A DNA stretch of 64,000 nt from Chloroflexota bacterium. Its GTDB lineage: Bacteria > Chloroflexota > Anaerolineae > Anaerolineales > Villigracilaceae. Positions 17,538 through 26,838 of the stretch are shown here, piece by piece; position 1 is the stretch's first letter; every line of letters begins with the position of its first letter. Below the pieces are notes generated by a model that worked only from the letters and a program-made list of their open reading frames with translations, searched no databases and was not told where the DNA came from. The translations under genes and the position numbers were made by a program. Location: NCBI GenBank assembly GCA_013112685.1, contig JABFGC010000002.1, positions 1 through 64,000 of the forward strand, read 5' to 3'.

Positions 17538-18722
17538 ATGGACACCAAATCAACTCAACGAAGATACGACCTCGACTGGCTGAGAGTGTTCGGCATCCTG
17601 GTTGTCTTCGTCTATCACAGCGGACGATTTTTCAACATTGAGGACTGGCATGTCAAGAATCCCACGACCTACCTGGGCGTGGAAGTCTGGGAAATCATGC
17701 TCGCAAACTGGATGATGCCCTTGATCTTCCTGATTTCAGGCGCGAGCATCTATTACGCGCTGAACAAGGGTGGGGCGGTCAGCTTCATCAAAGATAAGAT
17801 CCTGCGCCTGGTCGTCCCCTTGGTGGCAATGGGTATGCTCACGTTTGGCGTGCTGCAAATTTACCTGGAGCGCCTGACGCATGGCAAGTTCAGCGGATCA
17901 TTCTTCGAGTTCGTTCCTCAGTATTTTCAAGCCGATATCTTTGCAGGGTGGGGAGTTCATCTCTGGTATCTAAGGATGCTCTTCACCTTCTGCATCGTCT
18001 TCCTGCCGCTCTTCCTGTGGCTCAAGCGCGGGAGTGGTCAGCGTGTTCTGGGCAAATTGGGCAATCTGCTGGCTTCGCCAGGAGCCATCTATCTGGTCGC
18101 GTTGCCGACCATCCTTTGCCTCATCCTGACGGATCGTGAACAATATTGGGGCACGCTGGGCTGGGGCGGTGGAAGCATCCTGACACATGCCACCTTTTTC
18201 CTGTCCGGTTTCCTGATCGTTTCAGACGAAAGGCTGCAAAAGAATATCCAGCGCCTCCGCTGGGTTTCGGTGGCTCTGGTATTGGTTTTTCTGGTCATAC
18301 TCTTTGGCGCCTTGATGATCTTCGGTGAACCGTCCTTTGGAACCTTATATTACATAGTTGCCTTTACCTTGTGGGGGCTGGGATCCTGGTCCTGGGTGCT
18401 GATGATCCTGGGCTTCGGCACGAGGCGACTCAATTTCAACCACGGTCTTCTCTCACATGCGAATGAGGCGGTTCTGCCCTTCTACATATTGCACCAGCCT
18501 GTGTTGTTGGTCATCGGATATTTCGTGGTGCAGTGGACAATCCCCGATTTTGCCAAATGGCTGATCATCCTGACCAGTTCCTTCACTGTCATCATGGCCC
18601 TCTACGAGTTCGGAGTGCGCCGCTTCAACCTGATGCGCTTCCTGTTCGGGATGAAGCCGCTTGCAAAAACCGTCGTCGCAGAGACAAGGCAGGCCGCTAT
18701 CGCAGGCGGGAAAAGCCGCTGA
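17538..18722 (+). CDS. Acyltransferase 3 family membrane protein
   Basis: 394 residues with about ten membrane helices. The N-terminus YDLDWLRVFGILVVFVYHSG carries the conserved Arg and His of the acyltransferase 3 (OafA/NodX-like) family, which moves acyl groups onto exported sugars or other cell-envelope molecules. The substrate is unknown. AAAGGAG lies just upstream of the ATG. It is last in the operon and followed by a strong terminator. Confidence 0.85.
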   Translation: MDTKSTQRRYDLDWLRVFGILVVFVYHSGRFFNIEDWHVKNPTTYLGVEVWEIMLANWMMPLIFLISGASIYYALNKGGAVSFIKDKILRLVVPLVAMGMLTFGVLQIYLERLTHGKFSGSFFEFVPQYFQADIFAGWGVHLWYLRMLFTFCIVFLPLFLWLKRGSGQRVLGKLGNLLASPGAIYLVALPTILCLILTDREQYWGTLGWGGGSILTHATFFLSGFLIVSDERLQKNIQRLRWVSVALVLVFLVILFGALMIFGEPSFGTLYYIVAFTLWGLGSWSWVLMILGFGTRRLNFNHGLLSHANEAVLPFYILHQPVLLVIGYFVVQWTIPDFAKWLIILTSSFTVIMALYEFGVRRFNLMRFLFGMKPLAKTVVAETRQAAIAGGKSR

Positions 18723-18738
18723 TTTGAGGCCTCCAAAA

Positions 18739-18779
18739 AACAGACAGGTCACGCTGGAAGGCGTGACCTGTCTGTTTAA
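18739..18779. terminator. Bidirectional terminator between convergent operons
   Basis: A perfect 16-bp stem, AACAGACAGGTCACGC (18739-18754) with GCGTGACCTGTCTGTT (18761-18776), preceded by A-rich and followed by T-rich sequence. It separates the acyltransferase gene from the convergent ABC permease. Confidence 0.75.
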
Positions 18780-18806
18780 TCCAACCTATCTCTCCGCCTG
18801 TTTCCC

Positions 18807-19970
18807 CTATCGCAAATGAAATCGCTGGAACATCCACACGCCGACGAAGAAGTAAAGGGCTGAAAGGATCACCAGCGCGGAGAGTTCGAACGTGACCTGG
18901 CTCAAGTCCGCGCCGAGATTAAAGATCTTGTTGAGGGCGACGACGGCATGGGTGGGTGGCAGGATGTCGTACAAGCCGATCTCGCGCCCGCCGAGGGTGA
19001 ACAGGACGATCTTCGGCAGGGGGTAGATGACGCCCGAAAAGAACATCATCATCGCCATCGGAAAGTTGGCGACGATGAACGCCTGCGAAACGGTGCGCGT
19101 AAAGCTGGCGACGACCATGCCGACGCCGATCACGGAGAGACAGGTGACTGCGCCGATGAGAATCCCCGCCCACGCCGACCCCTCACTGCGGAAGCCGACC
19201 GCCACGGCGCAACCGAATGCCAGCGCAAAGGAAGCCGTCCCGATCAAGACCAGCGCGGCAGTGACACCGCCAAGGTAATCGAGCGATTTCATGGGAGTCA
19301 ATTGCAGGCGGCGGAGGGTCCCGGTTTCGAGCTCGCGCGCCACCGTCATCGAGGCGAGGAAGATGAGCATGATGACAGCGAAAATCAGCGTGCCTGGCAC
19401 GTACGTCTCGTATTCGGTGCGCGCCAGCGACGTGCCCAACGGTTCTTCCTTGTAACCGATGAGCGGCTGTTGTCCTGTGGCCCGCATGATGTAATCGTCA
19501 ATGGCAATCAGCGAAAGATTCGCGCCAACCATGTAATATGGATTAGCGACATCGCCGCCGAAAACAATTTTCGTCGTCACGGAGCGGTCGCCGCTTTGGA
19601 GCGCGGCGAGGGTCCGTGAAAAATCTTCGGGGATGACGATGTAGGCTGCGGCGACGCGGTCACGGAGGAGCGGTTCGGCTTCGGCGAGGTCTGCAACGGC
19701 GCGGGTCTTGAGGAGCGGCTGACCGTCAGCGTAGGTAACGCTTGTGAGCGCCGCAACCGCCTCACGTCCCGCATGAAGCGTGGTTCCGTCCGCGAGTTGA
19801 ATCCCCGCATCGTTGTTGATCGTCAAAATGGTGTAGGTCGTCGAGCCGCCCGCGGTGATCAGATAATAGAGCAAAACGAAGAACGGCGCGAAGGCGAGGG
19901 TCAAGCCGAGCAGCCAGCCGTCGCGCGACATTTCGCGCAAGGTCTTGCGGAAAACGATGATGGCTCTCAT
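18807..19970 (-). CDS. ABC-2 type exporter permease
   Basis: 387 residues in the ABC-2 membrane-protein layout: one N-terminal helix, a large extracytoplasmic domain (about 45-185), then five helices in the second half (including the AVIMLIFLASMTVARELETG segment that marks the family). Such permeases export lipids, antibiotics or toxic compounds together with a DrrA-like ATPase. The ATPase is encoded directly upstream and overlaps by four bases (ATGA at 19967-19970). Confidence 0.88.
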   Translation of the reverse strand: MRAIIVFRKTLREMSRDGWLLGLTLAFAPFFVLLYYLITAGGSTTYTILTINNDAGIQLADGTTLHAGREAVAALTSVTYADGQPLLKTRAVADLAEAEPLLRDRVAAAYIVIPEDFSRTLAALQSGDRSVTTKIVFGGDVANPYYMVGANLSLIAIDDYIMRATGQQPLIGYKEEPLGTSLARTEYETYVPGTLIFAVIMLIFLASMTVARELETGTLRRLQLTPMKSLDYLGGVTAALVLIGTASFALAFGCAVAVGFRSEGSAWAGILIGAVTCLSVIGVGMVVASFTRTVSQAFIVANFPMAMMMFFSGVIYPLPKIVLFTLGGREIGLYDILPPTHAVVALNKIFNLGADLSQVTFELSALVILSALYFFVGVWMFQRFHLR

Positions 19971-20900
19971 TCGCGCAGTCTCCTTCCCGTGAGCGAGATG
20001 AAAACGTCTTCGAGCGTGTTGGCGCGCAGGCGGACTTCGCCGGGATGCACGCCGACCGAACGCGACGCGTCGAGGATGGCGGGCAGGAGTTCGACCGCGC
20101 CGCGCGCGCGAACGACCAGCGTGTGATTGGTGGACGAAACCTGCGGCGCGATTTTTTCCACGGCTGACAATGCGCTTCGGACTCCGCCCTCGCCTGTTTC
20201 GATTTCAAGGACATCTCCCTCGCCGACGGTTCGCTTCAACGCCTCGGGCGTATCGAGCGTGAGAAGTTTGCCGCGGTCAATGATGGCGACGCGGTCAGCC
20301 ATGCGCTCGGCTTCGTCCATATTGTGCGTGGTGAGGATGATGGTCTTGCGCCGCGCCAGCGACTTGACGTATTCGCGCACCAGCACGCGGCTCTGCGGAT
20401 CGAGTCCCGCTTCGGGTTCATCGAGAACAATGATTTCGGGATCGTGGACGAGCGCCATCGCAAGATTCAATCGTCTCTGCATTCCGCCCGAAAGCGTGCG
20501 GGCGCGCTGGTCGCGTTTTTCGGCGAGGTCAAGATCATTCAGAAGTTCCTCGCTTCGCTGGCGAACGGCTTTGCGTTTCATCCCGTACATTTCACCGATG
20601 AAGACCATCTGCTCGAGGCAGGTCAACTGCCCCCAAAGGACGACGTTCTGCGGACAGACGCCGACGCGCCCGCGGACATCCGCGCCGCCGTCTGCGATGG
20701 GCTTGCCGTGGATCGTCACTTGACCCGCGTCGGGGTGGAGCAGTCCACACATCATGCTGATCGAGGTGGTCTTGCCCGCACCGTTGGGGCCCGAGCAGAC
20801 CGAAGACTTCGCCCTCGTTCACTTCGAGCGAGAGGTCCGCGACGGCGGTCAGCGCGCCGTAACGTTTGGTCAAAGAGTGGGTTTGAAGGATGGCGGTCAT
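19967..20900 (-). CDS. ABC transporter ATP-binding protein (frameshifted)
   Basis: DrrA-type ATPase of about 310 residues that powers the overlapping permease. Walker A (LLGPNGAGKTT) is recovered by removing one base at the GGGGCCC run, 20786-20792. The signature LSGGMQRRLNLAMAL, Walker B IIVLDEPEAGLDP and H-loop TTHNMDEA are intact, and a C-terminal accessory domain follows. The break falls in an otherwise perfect conserved motif, so it is most likely a sequence error. Third gene of the TetR-methyltransferase-ATPase-permease operon. Confidence 0.88.
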
Positions 20901-20906
20901 GGAGGC

Positions 20907-21470
20907 TTACTTTCCTTTTTGAGGCAATCCAATGAAACGCGGCGCGCGCGAACAATAATCTCGATACGATTGCCCATATACTCGAGTTAGGTGTTCCTCT
21001 TCCACGCGCGCCGTGAAATACGCCAGCGCGAAATAGGATAGCAGGCCAATCCATCCTGTCGCCCTGCCCCAGGCAACCACGACTCCCAAGATCAACAAAC
21101 CATACCCCACAAATTGTGGATTGCGGCTTAGACTGTACAAACCGCTGGTTGCCAAGCCGGGTGTGTCATTTCCCAACCAGCGCGAGAATTTGCGGAACAT
21201 ATCCATCGCGTACACCACAATACCCGCCCCCACAACCATCAACGGGACGCCCAGCCAGGCGAGGCCGGTCATCGGCGGGACTCCATTCGGACCCCAGGCC
21301 GACAAGGCGACGAACATCCCATTCACGGCGAACATGGTCACATGCACGGCTGAGCCCCGCCAACTCAATTTGCCTCGTTGTTGGTATTCCTTTTGCAGAT
21401 ACCACAACGAAAAAACGGCGAAAACGACAAAGAACAGTCCGGCAATCAAGAGCGCCAAATGTTCCGACAT
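20907..21470 (-). CDS. ICMT/PEMT-like membrane methyltransferase
   Basis: 187 residues with four or five membrane helices. The C-terminal half has the isoprenylcysteine/phospholipid methyltransferase pattern: GLYSLSRNPQFVGYGL, then the acidic VEEEHLTRVYG and YRDYCSRAPRFI, which bind S-adenosylmethionine at the membrane face. The natural acceptor in bacteria is usually unknown. It sits between the TetR gene and the ABC exporter genes, so it may modify the exported compound or membrane lipid. Confidence 0.82.
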   Translation of the reverse strand: MSEHLALLIAGLFFVVFAVFSLWYLQKEYQQRGKLSWRGSAVHVTMFAVNGMFVALSAWGPNGVPPMTGLAWLGVPLMVVGAGIVVYAMDMFRKFSRWLGNDTPGLATSGLYSLSRNPQFVGYGLLILGVVVAWGRATGWIGLLSYFALAYFTARVEEEHLTRVYGQSYRDYCSRAPRFIGLPQKGK

Positions 21471-21486
21471 TTTGGATAGTCTCCTT

Positions 21487-22188
21487 TCAGCCTGCCCCGG
21501 CGCCGATGCCGCGCAGGATGAACTCGACCAAAGCGGTCATAATCTTTTCGGACGAAACCGACTCGTCCGTGATCTGGAAGTAGCTGTTCAAATAGGGGAA
21601 CAGCTGGCTGTCGCCGACGGCGATGATCAAGGCATTGGCGATCCGCGTGGTTTCACCCAGGTTCGCGCTGTGCGGAATCTCTCCCCGCGCCTGCGCCTGC
21701 GAAAAAATCTCCTGAAGGGTCTCGCGCATGACCGTCGCAATCGGGCGCACGACGCGCTCTGCCAGATCGGGGTCACCCTGGTATGCCGCCCGCCCAAAGA
21801 AACGGACGAGTCCCATTTCGGTCTGCCCCCATTCCATGCCGCCCATCAGGTAGGCAGACAACGCGTCCCTCAGCGGCATGGATGCCAGCATGGGACGGAA
21901 CTGCTGAAAGAGGTCGGTTGTGTGCCGCACGCACAACTCGATGGCAAAATCCAGCAAGCCGTCACGGTTGGGAAAATACTGGTACAGCGACCCGACCGCA
22001 ACTCCCGCCCGCCGCGCAATCTCCTTTATGTTTAGCGAGGCGGGACCTCGCTCGGTGGCTTCCTCCAAAATCGCGTTGATCACTGCCTGCTGGCGTTCAG
22101 GATCGAGGCGGCGGAAGGTGCGCGTGACTTTGCCCTCTTTTTCGAGTTGGAGGATGTGGGGTTGGAAGTTGTTCCATTCAGAAGACAT
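21487..22188 (-). CDS. TetR-family transcriptional regulator
   Basis: 233 residues. The N-terminal helix-turn-helix (IKEIARRAGVAVGSLYQYFPNRDGLLDFA) is typical of TetR; the rest is an all-helical ligand-binding domain. It is first in the operon with the methyltransferase and ABC exporter, so it probably represses that operon until a compound binds. Inverted repeats directly before its start codon are likely operators. Confidence 0.9.
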   Translation of the reverse strand: MSSEWNNFQPHILQLEKEGKVTRTFRRLDPERQQAVINAILEEATERGPASLNIKEIARRAGVAVGSLYQYFPNRDGLLDFAIELCVRHTTDLFQQFRPMLASMPLRDALSAYLMGGMEWGQTEMGLVRFFGRAAYQGDPDLAERVVRPIATVMRETLQEIFSQAQARGEIPHSANLGETTRIANALIIAVGDSQLFPYLNSYFQITDESVSSEKIMTALVEFILRGIGAGAG

Positions 22189-22191
22189 AAT

Positions 22192-22226
22192 ATGAACTCT
22201 CGGTTCATATTATATGAACTTGTTGT
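22192..22226 (-). promoter_or_regulatory. Probable TetR operator pair
   Basis: ATGAAC-TCTCG-GTTCAT (22192-22208) is an inverted repeat, followed by a second ATGAAC...GTTC copy to about 22226. They lie 4-38 bases upstream of the regulator start, where a repressor would block transcription. Confidence 0.6.
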
Positions 22227-22324
22227 TCGGATGTCAAGCCCCTTTATTCCACTTTCGAAAAAGCGAGGGTTGACAGTGTCTCATCAACCTTCGCTTTTAC
22301 CGTTGATTGCAATTCAGGGGAGTA

Positions 22325-23790
22325 CTATACCAGCCCAACCTCCTTGTTGAACTCGACGATCAACTCGTCGATCTCATCCGCCTGCCTTTGGACATCGGTC
22401 CAGTAATTCGGTTCATACCATTGCTGCTGAATCTCTTCATAGGTGCGTCCCTGCTGCTCGACCCAGGTGTAGTATTTGAGGTTGTGCACGCGGCGGCGGT
22501 CGGTGTAGCGCAGTTCGAGCATGTTGTCGGTGGACTGACCGTGCAGATAGCGGGCGAAGTCCGCGGCGGCATCGCGCTCGGAGTATTCGCCGAACTCCTG
22601 GTGCATCTCGTGCAGGCGCGAACGGTAGAGTTCCATCGAGTCGGTCAGGACGGTGAGCATGATGTCGTCCTCGCCCATCTCGTAGTATTTGGCGGCTTTG
22701 ATGCAGGAGAGGACGTTCGAGATGCCGGAGAAGCCCAAGAGATCGAGATTAGAGATTAGAGATTCGGGGACGCCTTTTTCAGCCAGATATGCGCGCCCGT
22801 TTTCTTCGTTGAAGAGGCGGGCGAGGTTGACCACGGCGTTATCGTCAATGGCGACCACGACATCCGTGTTCTTGGCGTTGTGAATCCACGGCACGTGCTT
22901 GTCGCCGATGCCCTCGATGCGGTGCGCGCCGAATCCGTTTTCGAGCAGGGTGGGACATTGCAGCGCTTCGCTGGCGACGATCTTGCTGTCAGGGAACAAC
23001 TGCTTCATGTAGTCGCCGCTGGCAATCGTCCCTGCCGAACCCGTCGCAGACGCCATGCCGCGATATTTTCCGTTCTTCCCCGCCGCTTGTTTGAAGACCT
23101 CCTCCATCGCGTGACCCGTCACTTCGTAATGCCATAGGTAATTGCCGAACTCCTCGAACTGGTTGAAGATCATCAGGTCTTGACCGGAGGCGCGGAGTTC
23201 CTTGCACTTGTCGAAAATTTCCTTCACGTTGGATTCCGAGCCGGGAGTCTTGATCGTCTCGCCTGCGACCTTGGCAAGCCATTCGAAGCGTTCCTTCGAC
23301 ATCCCTTCGGGAAGGATCGCAATCGATTCACATGCAAGCAGAGCGGAGTCGTATGCGCCGCCGCGGCAGTAATTACCGGTGGAGGGCCAGACGGCTTTTT
23401 GCGTGGTCGGGTCGAACTGACCCGTGACCAGCCTCGGCACGAGACAACTAAACGCCGCCCCGACTTTGTGCGCCCCGGTGGGGAACCATTTGCCAACGAG
23501 GGCGATGATGCGCGCCTTGACTCCCGTCAGCGAGGAGGGAAGCTCGAGGTAATTGACCCCGCCAAACGTCCCGCCGGATGCGGCGGCTGGTTGTGCCAGT
23601 TGATGCGGAAGAGATTCCGCGGGTGAATGTCCCAGAGTCCGATGCCCTTCAATTCATCCTTGATTTTGGCGGGAATTTTCGAGGGATCTTTCATCTGGGC
23701 GTAGGTGGGGATGATGATGTCCCGTTCTTTGGCGCGTTGGATGGCGCGGGCGCGGCGGTCTTTGTGGATGGTCAGGTCAATGGTGGTCAT
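22325..23790 (-). CDS. PLP-dependent enzyme, cysteine synthase-like fold (frameshifted)
   Basis: About 488 residues from the ATG at 23790, which follows AAGGAG. Fold-type II pyridoxal-phosphate enzyme: the Schiff-base Lys is in KWFPTGAHKVGAAF, and the Gly-rich phosphate loop is ATGSAGT. It is longer than ordinary cysteine or threonine synthases and the substrate is not evident. One missing base at about 23555 splits it; the two pieces join perfectly when corrected. An internal 21-base heptamer repeat encodes part of the ESLISNLDLLG segment. It lies 68 bases downstream of the decarboxylase beta gene on the same strand. Confidence 0.82.
22744..22764 (+). repeat. Heptamer repeat inside a coding sequence
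   Basis: CGAGATT followed by two copies of AGAGATT: three 7-base units, 21 bases in all, which keeps the reading frame of the PLP enzyme open. Confidence 0.65.
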
Positions 23791-23858
23791 GGGAACTCCT
23801 TGAAATTTGTCAGACAAATTGATTATAGCGCACAAATGGTTCGATACCAATAAGGGAA

Positions 23859-24993
23859 TTACATCCCCAGCATCTTGCTGACGACTGCCAGCAAAATGCC
23901 GCCTGCGATGACGCTTCCCAATTGACCGGCGGTATTCGCGCCCATGGCGTGCATCAGGATGAAGTTGTTCGGGTCTTCGTCGTTGGCGGTTTTTGCGGCG
24001 AGACGCCCCGCCATCGGAAACGCCGAAATGCCCGCCGCGCCGATGAGCGGGTTGATCTTCCCGCCGCTCAGCGCGGACATGAGTTTTCCAAAGAGCAGCC
24101 CCGCCACCGTATCCAGCGCGAAGGCGAACAGACCCAGCACCATGATCTTGCCTGTGTCGAAATTCAGGAAGGCAGCCGCGCTCATGGTCGCGCCGATGGC
24201 GAGACCGAGAAAGAGCGTGGCGATGTTGATGATCTCGTTTTGCGCGGCATTGCTCAGGCGGTCTACGACGCCGGAAACTTTTAGTAGATTGCCAAGCATG
24301 AGCATGGAAATGAGCGGCGTGGCTTCGGGGACGAGCAAGCCAACGACGAGGGTCAACACCACCGGGAAAAAGATCAGGGTTCTTTTCGAGATGGGCTTGG
24401 GCGCATACTCCATTTGGATCAACCGCTCTTTTTTGGTGGTGAGCAGTTTCATCAACGGCGGCTGGATGATGGGGATCAAACTCATGTACGAATACGCCGC
24501 CACCGCAATCGGCGCGAGCAATTCGGGTGCGAGTTTGGTCGCCACGAAAATCGAAGTCGGTCCGTCTATCGCGCCGATGACGCCGATCGAAGCGGCTTCA
24601 TTCAACGGGAAGCCCAGCGCAATCGCCAGCATGAGCGTGCCGAAGATTCCGAACTGTCCCGCCGCGCCGAGCAAAACCATGCGCGGTCGCGCCAGCAGGG
24701 GGCGAGAAATCTATCATCGCGCCGACGCCGACGAAGATCAAAAGCGGAAATAACTCGGTTTTGATGCCTGCGTTGTATAAAACGCCCATCATGCCTTCGG
24801 CGGCGGTCATGCCTGCCAGCGGGATATTTGCCAGCAAACACCCAAACCCGATGGGCAATAACAACACCGGTTCGATCTCTTTGAACACCGCCAGCCAGAT
24901 CAAAACCAGCGCGGCGAAAATCATCACGCCGTTGCCGGGGGTGAAGTTTGACAACCCTTTTATCAATTCGGGCAGCAGGTCGCCAAGATTCAT
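23859..24993 (-). CDS. mmdB: Na+-translocating decarboxylase beta subunit (frameshifted)
   Basis: About 378 residues, the MmdB/OadB/GcdB membrane subunit that decarboxylates carboxybiotin and pumps Na+ outward. About nine helices; family blocks include GVGAMIDFSPLLARP, IGAIDGPTSIFVATKLAP (the functional Asp region) and NFILMHAMGANTAGQLGS near the C-terminus. One extra C in a run (24698-24702) breaks the frame inside the conserved GAMIDFSPLL block and is taken as an error. The start overlaps the stop of the upstream membrane gene by four bases. Confidence 0.9.
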
Positions 24994-25880
24994 GAATCAG
25001 CCTTTTGCCGTTTCCACAACAACAGCCACCCGACGATCCAACCGAAGATGAAGTTGAAGGAGGCGGTCTCGGCAAGATGAGCCATGCTCACCGCGCGCGG
25101 CATGTATGGATTGGGAAGCAGATGCTGGGCATTCATTAAGACTGCGAACAGCAAGCCGACCGCCAGCGCGGTTTCCCAGGGTCTGCCCTTCATCATGCGG
25201 ATCACCGGCAGGACGATGGCGGTCCACAACATGGCGCGCAACGCCTGGAATGCGAACAGCCAGGGCGTGTTGCGCCAGACGCTTTGTAATTGCAGGATGA
25301 AACTACCGGGATCCGTCCCACCGTAATAGGTATGCACGCCGGGATTTCTCCACGCGACGTAATAGCCGAACGAGAAATACAGGATCTCATACGCCGCGAT
25401 GATAATTCCCAGCTTCCAAGCCCACTCCTTCAGCGGCATTTGCAGGCGTTCGTTGGGTTCGCCGTCGGCTTTCGCTTTCATCTTTCCCAGCACCCAGACG
25501 GCAAGCGGCGCGAACAGGATCGCCTGCGCCAAGCCCGCGAGAACGATTCCGATCAACATGCCTTCTGGCAGGCGGTCCGCCACAGCGGGGAACGCCGCTG
25601 TTTCGATTTGCGACATGAAGGTGGCTGCGCCAAACATTGCCAGGAACACGGCGCCGGTCAACTTCAAGCCGCTCCAGCGCGATCTCAAGATGGGATACGA
25701 CAGCGTCAGCGTGTTTAAAAGCGCCACGATCAATAACGCCAATCCTGCATTTCCCGCGCCTTCGATGGCGGCGGCGTCATCCGCAGGGACGCGGACGAAT
25801 GCACCCGATGCGATGACAAAACATACCAGATATAACACGGCAAGGACGAGAATTTTGAAGACGATCTTTATGGTTTTCAT
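24990..25880 (-). CDS. Membrane protein inside the Na+-decarboxylase operon
   Basis: 296 residues with seven or eight predicted membrane helices and no recognised domain. It lies between the biotin-carrier gene (12 bases away) and the beta-subunit gene (four-base overlap), so it is translated with the pump. Canonical methylmalonyl-CoA decarboxylase operons contain no such protein. It may be an accessory or transport component, but nothing in the sequence shows this. Confidence 0.7.
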   Translation of the reverse strand: MKTIKIVFKILVLAVLYLVCFVIASGAFVRVPADDAAAIEGAGNAGLALLIVALLNTLTLSYPILRSRWSGLKLTGAVFLAMFGAATFMSQIETAAFPAVADRLPEGMLIGIVLAGLAQAILFAPLAVWVLGKMKAKADGEPNERLQMPLKEWAWKLGIIIAAYEILYFSFGYYVAWRNPGVHTYYGGTDPGSFILQLQSVWRNTPWLFAFQALRAMLWTAIVLPVIRMMKGRPWETALAVGLLFAVLMNAQHLLPNPYMPRAVSMAHLAETASFNFIFGWIVGWLLLWKRQKADS

Positions 25881-25892
25881 GGGGCTTCTCCA

Positions 25893-26354
25893 TTACATCC
25901 AGGATGCTTCTCCTAGGTCGGCAAACTTGATCAGCGCCTGCTTGTGCGCCACGCTTTGCCCTTCGCTCACCAGCACGTCGCGGATCGTTCCGCTGTACAG
26001 CGAGCGGATGCTGTTCTTCATTTTCATCGCTTCGATGATGAGGATGACCTGTCCCGCCTCCACCTTGTCGCCCGGCTTGACGAAAATATTGACGACCGTC
26101 CCCGGCAGTGGCGCGGTCAATGTGTTGCCGCTCAGGGCGGGATTGGGGGACGGCGCCACGCTGGGAGCGGGACCGGGACGATAGGGCTTTTCTTCCATCT
26201 TCCCGCCCGCTTCCTTCTGGACTTTGGGCTGGTCTGCCGCTTCGGGCTGAATCTCAAACCGTTGTCCATCCACCAACGCGACGACGGGCCTGGCATTTAT
26301 GTTTTCGATTTCCACTTCGTGGGTTTGGTTGTTGACTGTGAGTTTGTATTTCAT
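25893..26354 (-). CDS. mmdC: Biotin carrier subunit of decarboxylase
   Basis: 153 residues. An N-terminal beta region (KYKLTVNNQTHEVEIE) leads through a Pro/Ala-rich swinging linker (about 60-80) to a biotinyl domain. The biotin is attached to the Lys of EAMKMKN. The Gly pair of the opposite hairpin (TAPLPGTVVNIFVKPGDKV) is present. It shuttles CO2 from the carboxyltransferase (mmdA) to the membrane subunit (mmdB). Confidence 0.92.
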   Translation of the reverse strand: MKYKLTVNNQTHEVEIENINARPVVALVDGQRFEIQPEAADQPKVQKEAGGKMEEKPYRPGPAPSVAPSPNPALSGNTLTAPLPGTVVNIFVKPGDKVEAGQVILIIEAMKMKNSIRSLYSGTIRDVLVSEGQSVAHKQALIKFADLGEASWM

Positions 26355-26365
26355 ATCTTCTCCAA

Positions 26366-26398
26366 AGACCTGACAGGTTTTAAAAACCTGTCAGGTCT
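26366..26398. repeat. ACAGGTTT palindrome between mmdC and the gamma subunit
   Basis: A perfect 16-bp stem, AGACCTGACAGGTTTT with its complement, with almost no loop and no T-run. It shares its core with the terminator at 16755. Inside an operon it could protect or attenuate the transcript rather than end it. Confidence 0.6.
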
Positions 26399-26405
26399 GG
26401 ATAAA

Positions 26406-26753
26406 CTAATGCCTGTGGAACGTCCCCTTTTCCGACATCTGCCGGGTGCGCATCCCCAACTGCCAGGCGGAGACGATGGCGGTGGGCGGCTCCTGCAGCG
26501 CATGGGCGGAGACCTGACTCTGCTCAGCGAGCGCCATCGCCACAGCGAGCAAAGCCGCTTGCAGTTTGGAATCCGCCTGGGGTGTTGGAACGGGCTGCGG
26601 GGAGTCTGATGCGGGGTTTTCTTCCGTGGATGGCTCTTTGTCCGTCGTCAAAGCGGTCAGGATGACCATCATCAGCCAAAGCAAAAGGATCGCGCCAAAG
26701 ACAAGGCTCATGCCGAGCGCAGTAATTTGAAGAGAGAGGGTGAAGTCGCTCAT
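26406..26753 (-). CDS. mmdD: OadG-type gamma subunit of Na+-decarboxylase
   Basis: 115 residues from MSDF (an ATG four codons earlier, at 26765, is possible). A single N-terminal helix (ITALGMSLVFGAILLLWLMM) carries the OadG/MmdD pattern; an acidic Pro-rich stretch follows, then a short helical tail ending in His-rich GTFHRH, reminiscent of the Zn-binding tail of OadG. It holds the carboxyltransferase on the membrane pump. The region just upstream is a heptamer repeat, so no normal ribosome site is visible. Confidence 0.78.
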   Translation of the reverse strand: MSDFTLSLQITALGMSLVFGAILLLWLMMVILTALTTDKEPSTEENPASDSPQPVPTPQADSKLQAALLAVAMALAEQSQVSAHALQEPPTAIVSAWQLGMRTRQMSEKGTFHRH

Positions 26754-26761
26754 AGGTTTGA

Positions 26762-26838
26762 CCATTGACTATAGACGACAGACCATAGACCATTAACCAT
26801 CGCCTATCGTCCATTGTCTATTGTCCATCATCTACACC
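26762..26838 (+). repeat. Heptamer tandem array, 11 units, between mmdA and mmdD
   Basis: Units alternate around CCATTGA, CTATAGA, CCATAGA, CCATTGT and CTATTGT. On the minus strand the array begins at the stop codon of mmdA (26832-26834) and runs to the start of the gamma-subunit gene. Confidence 0.85.
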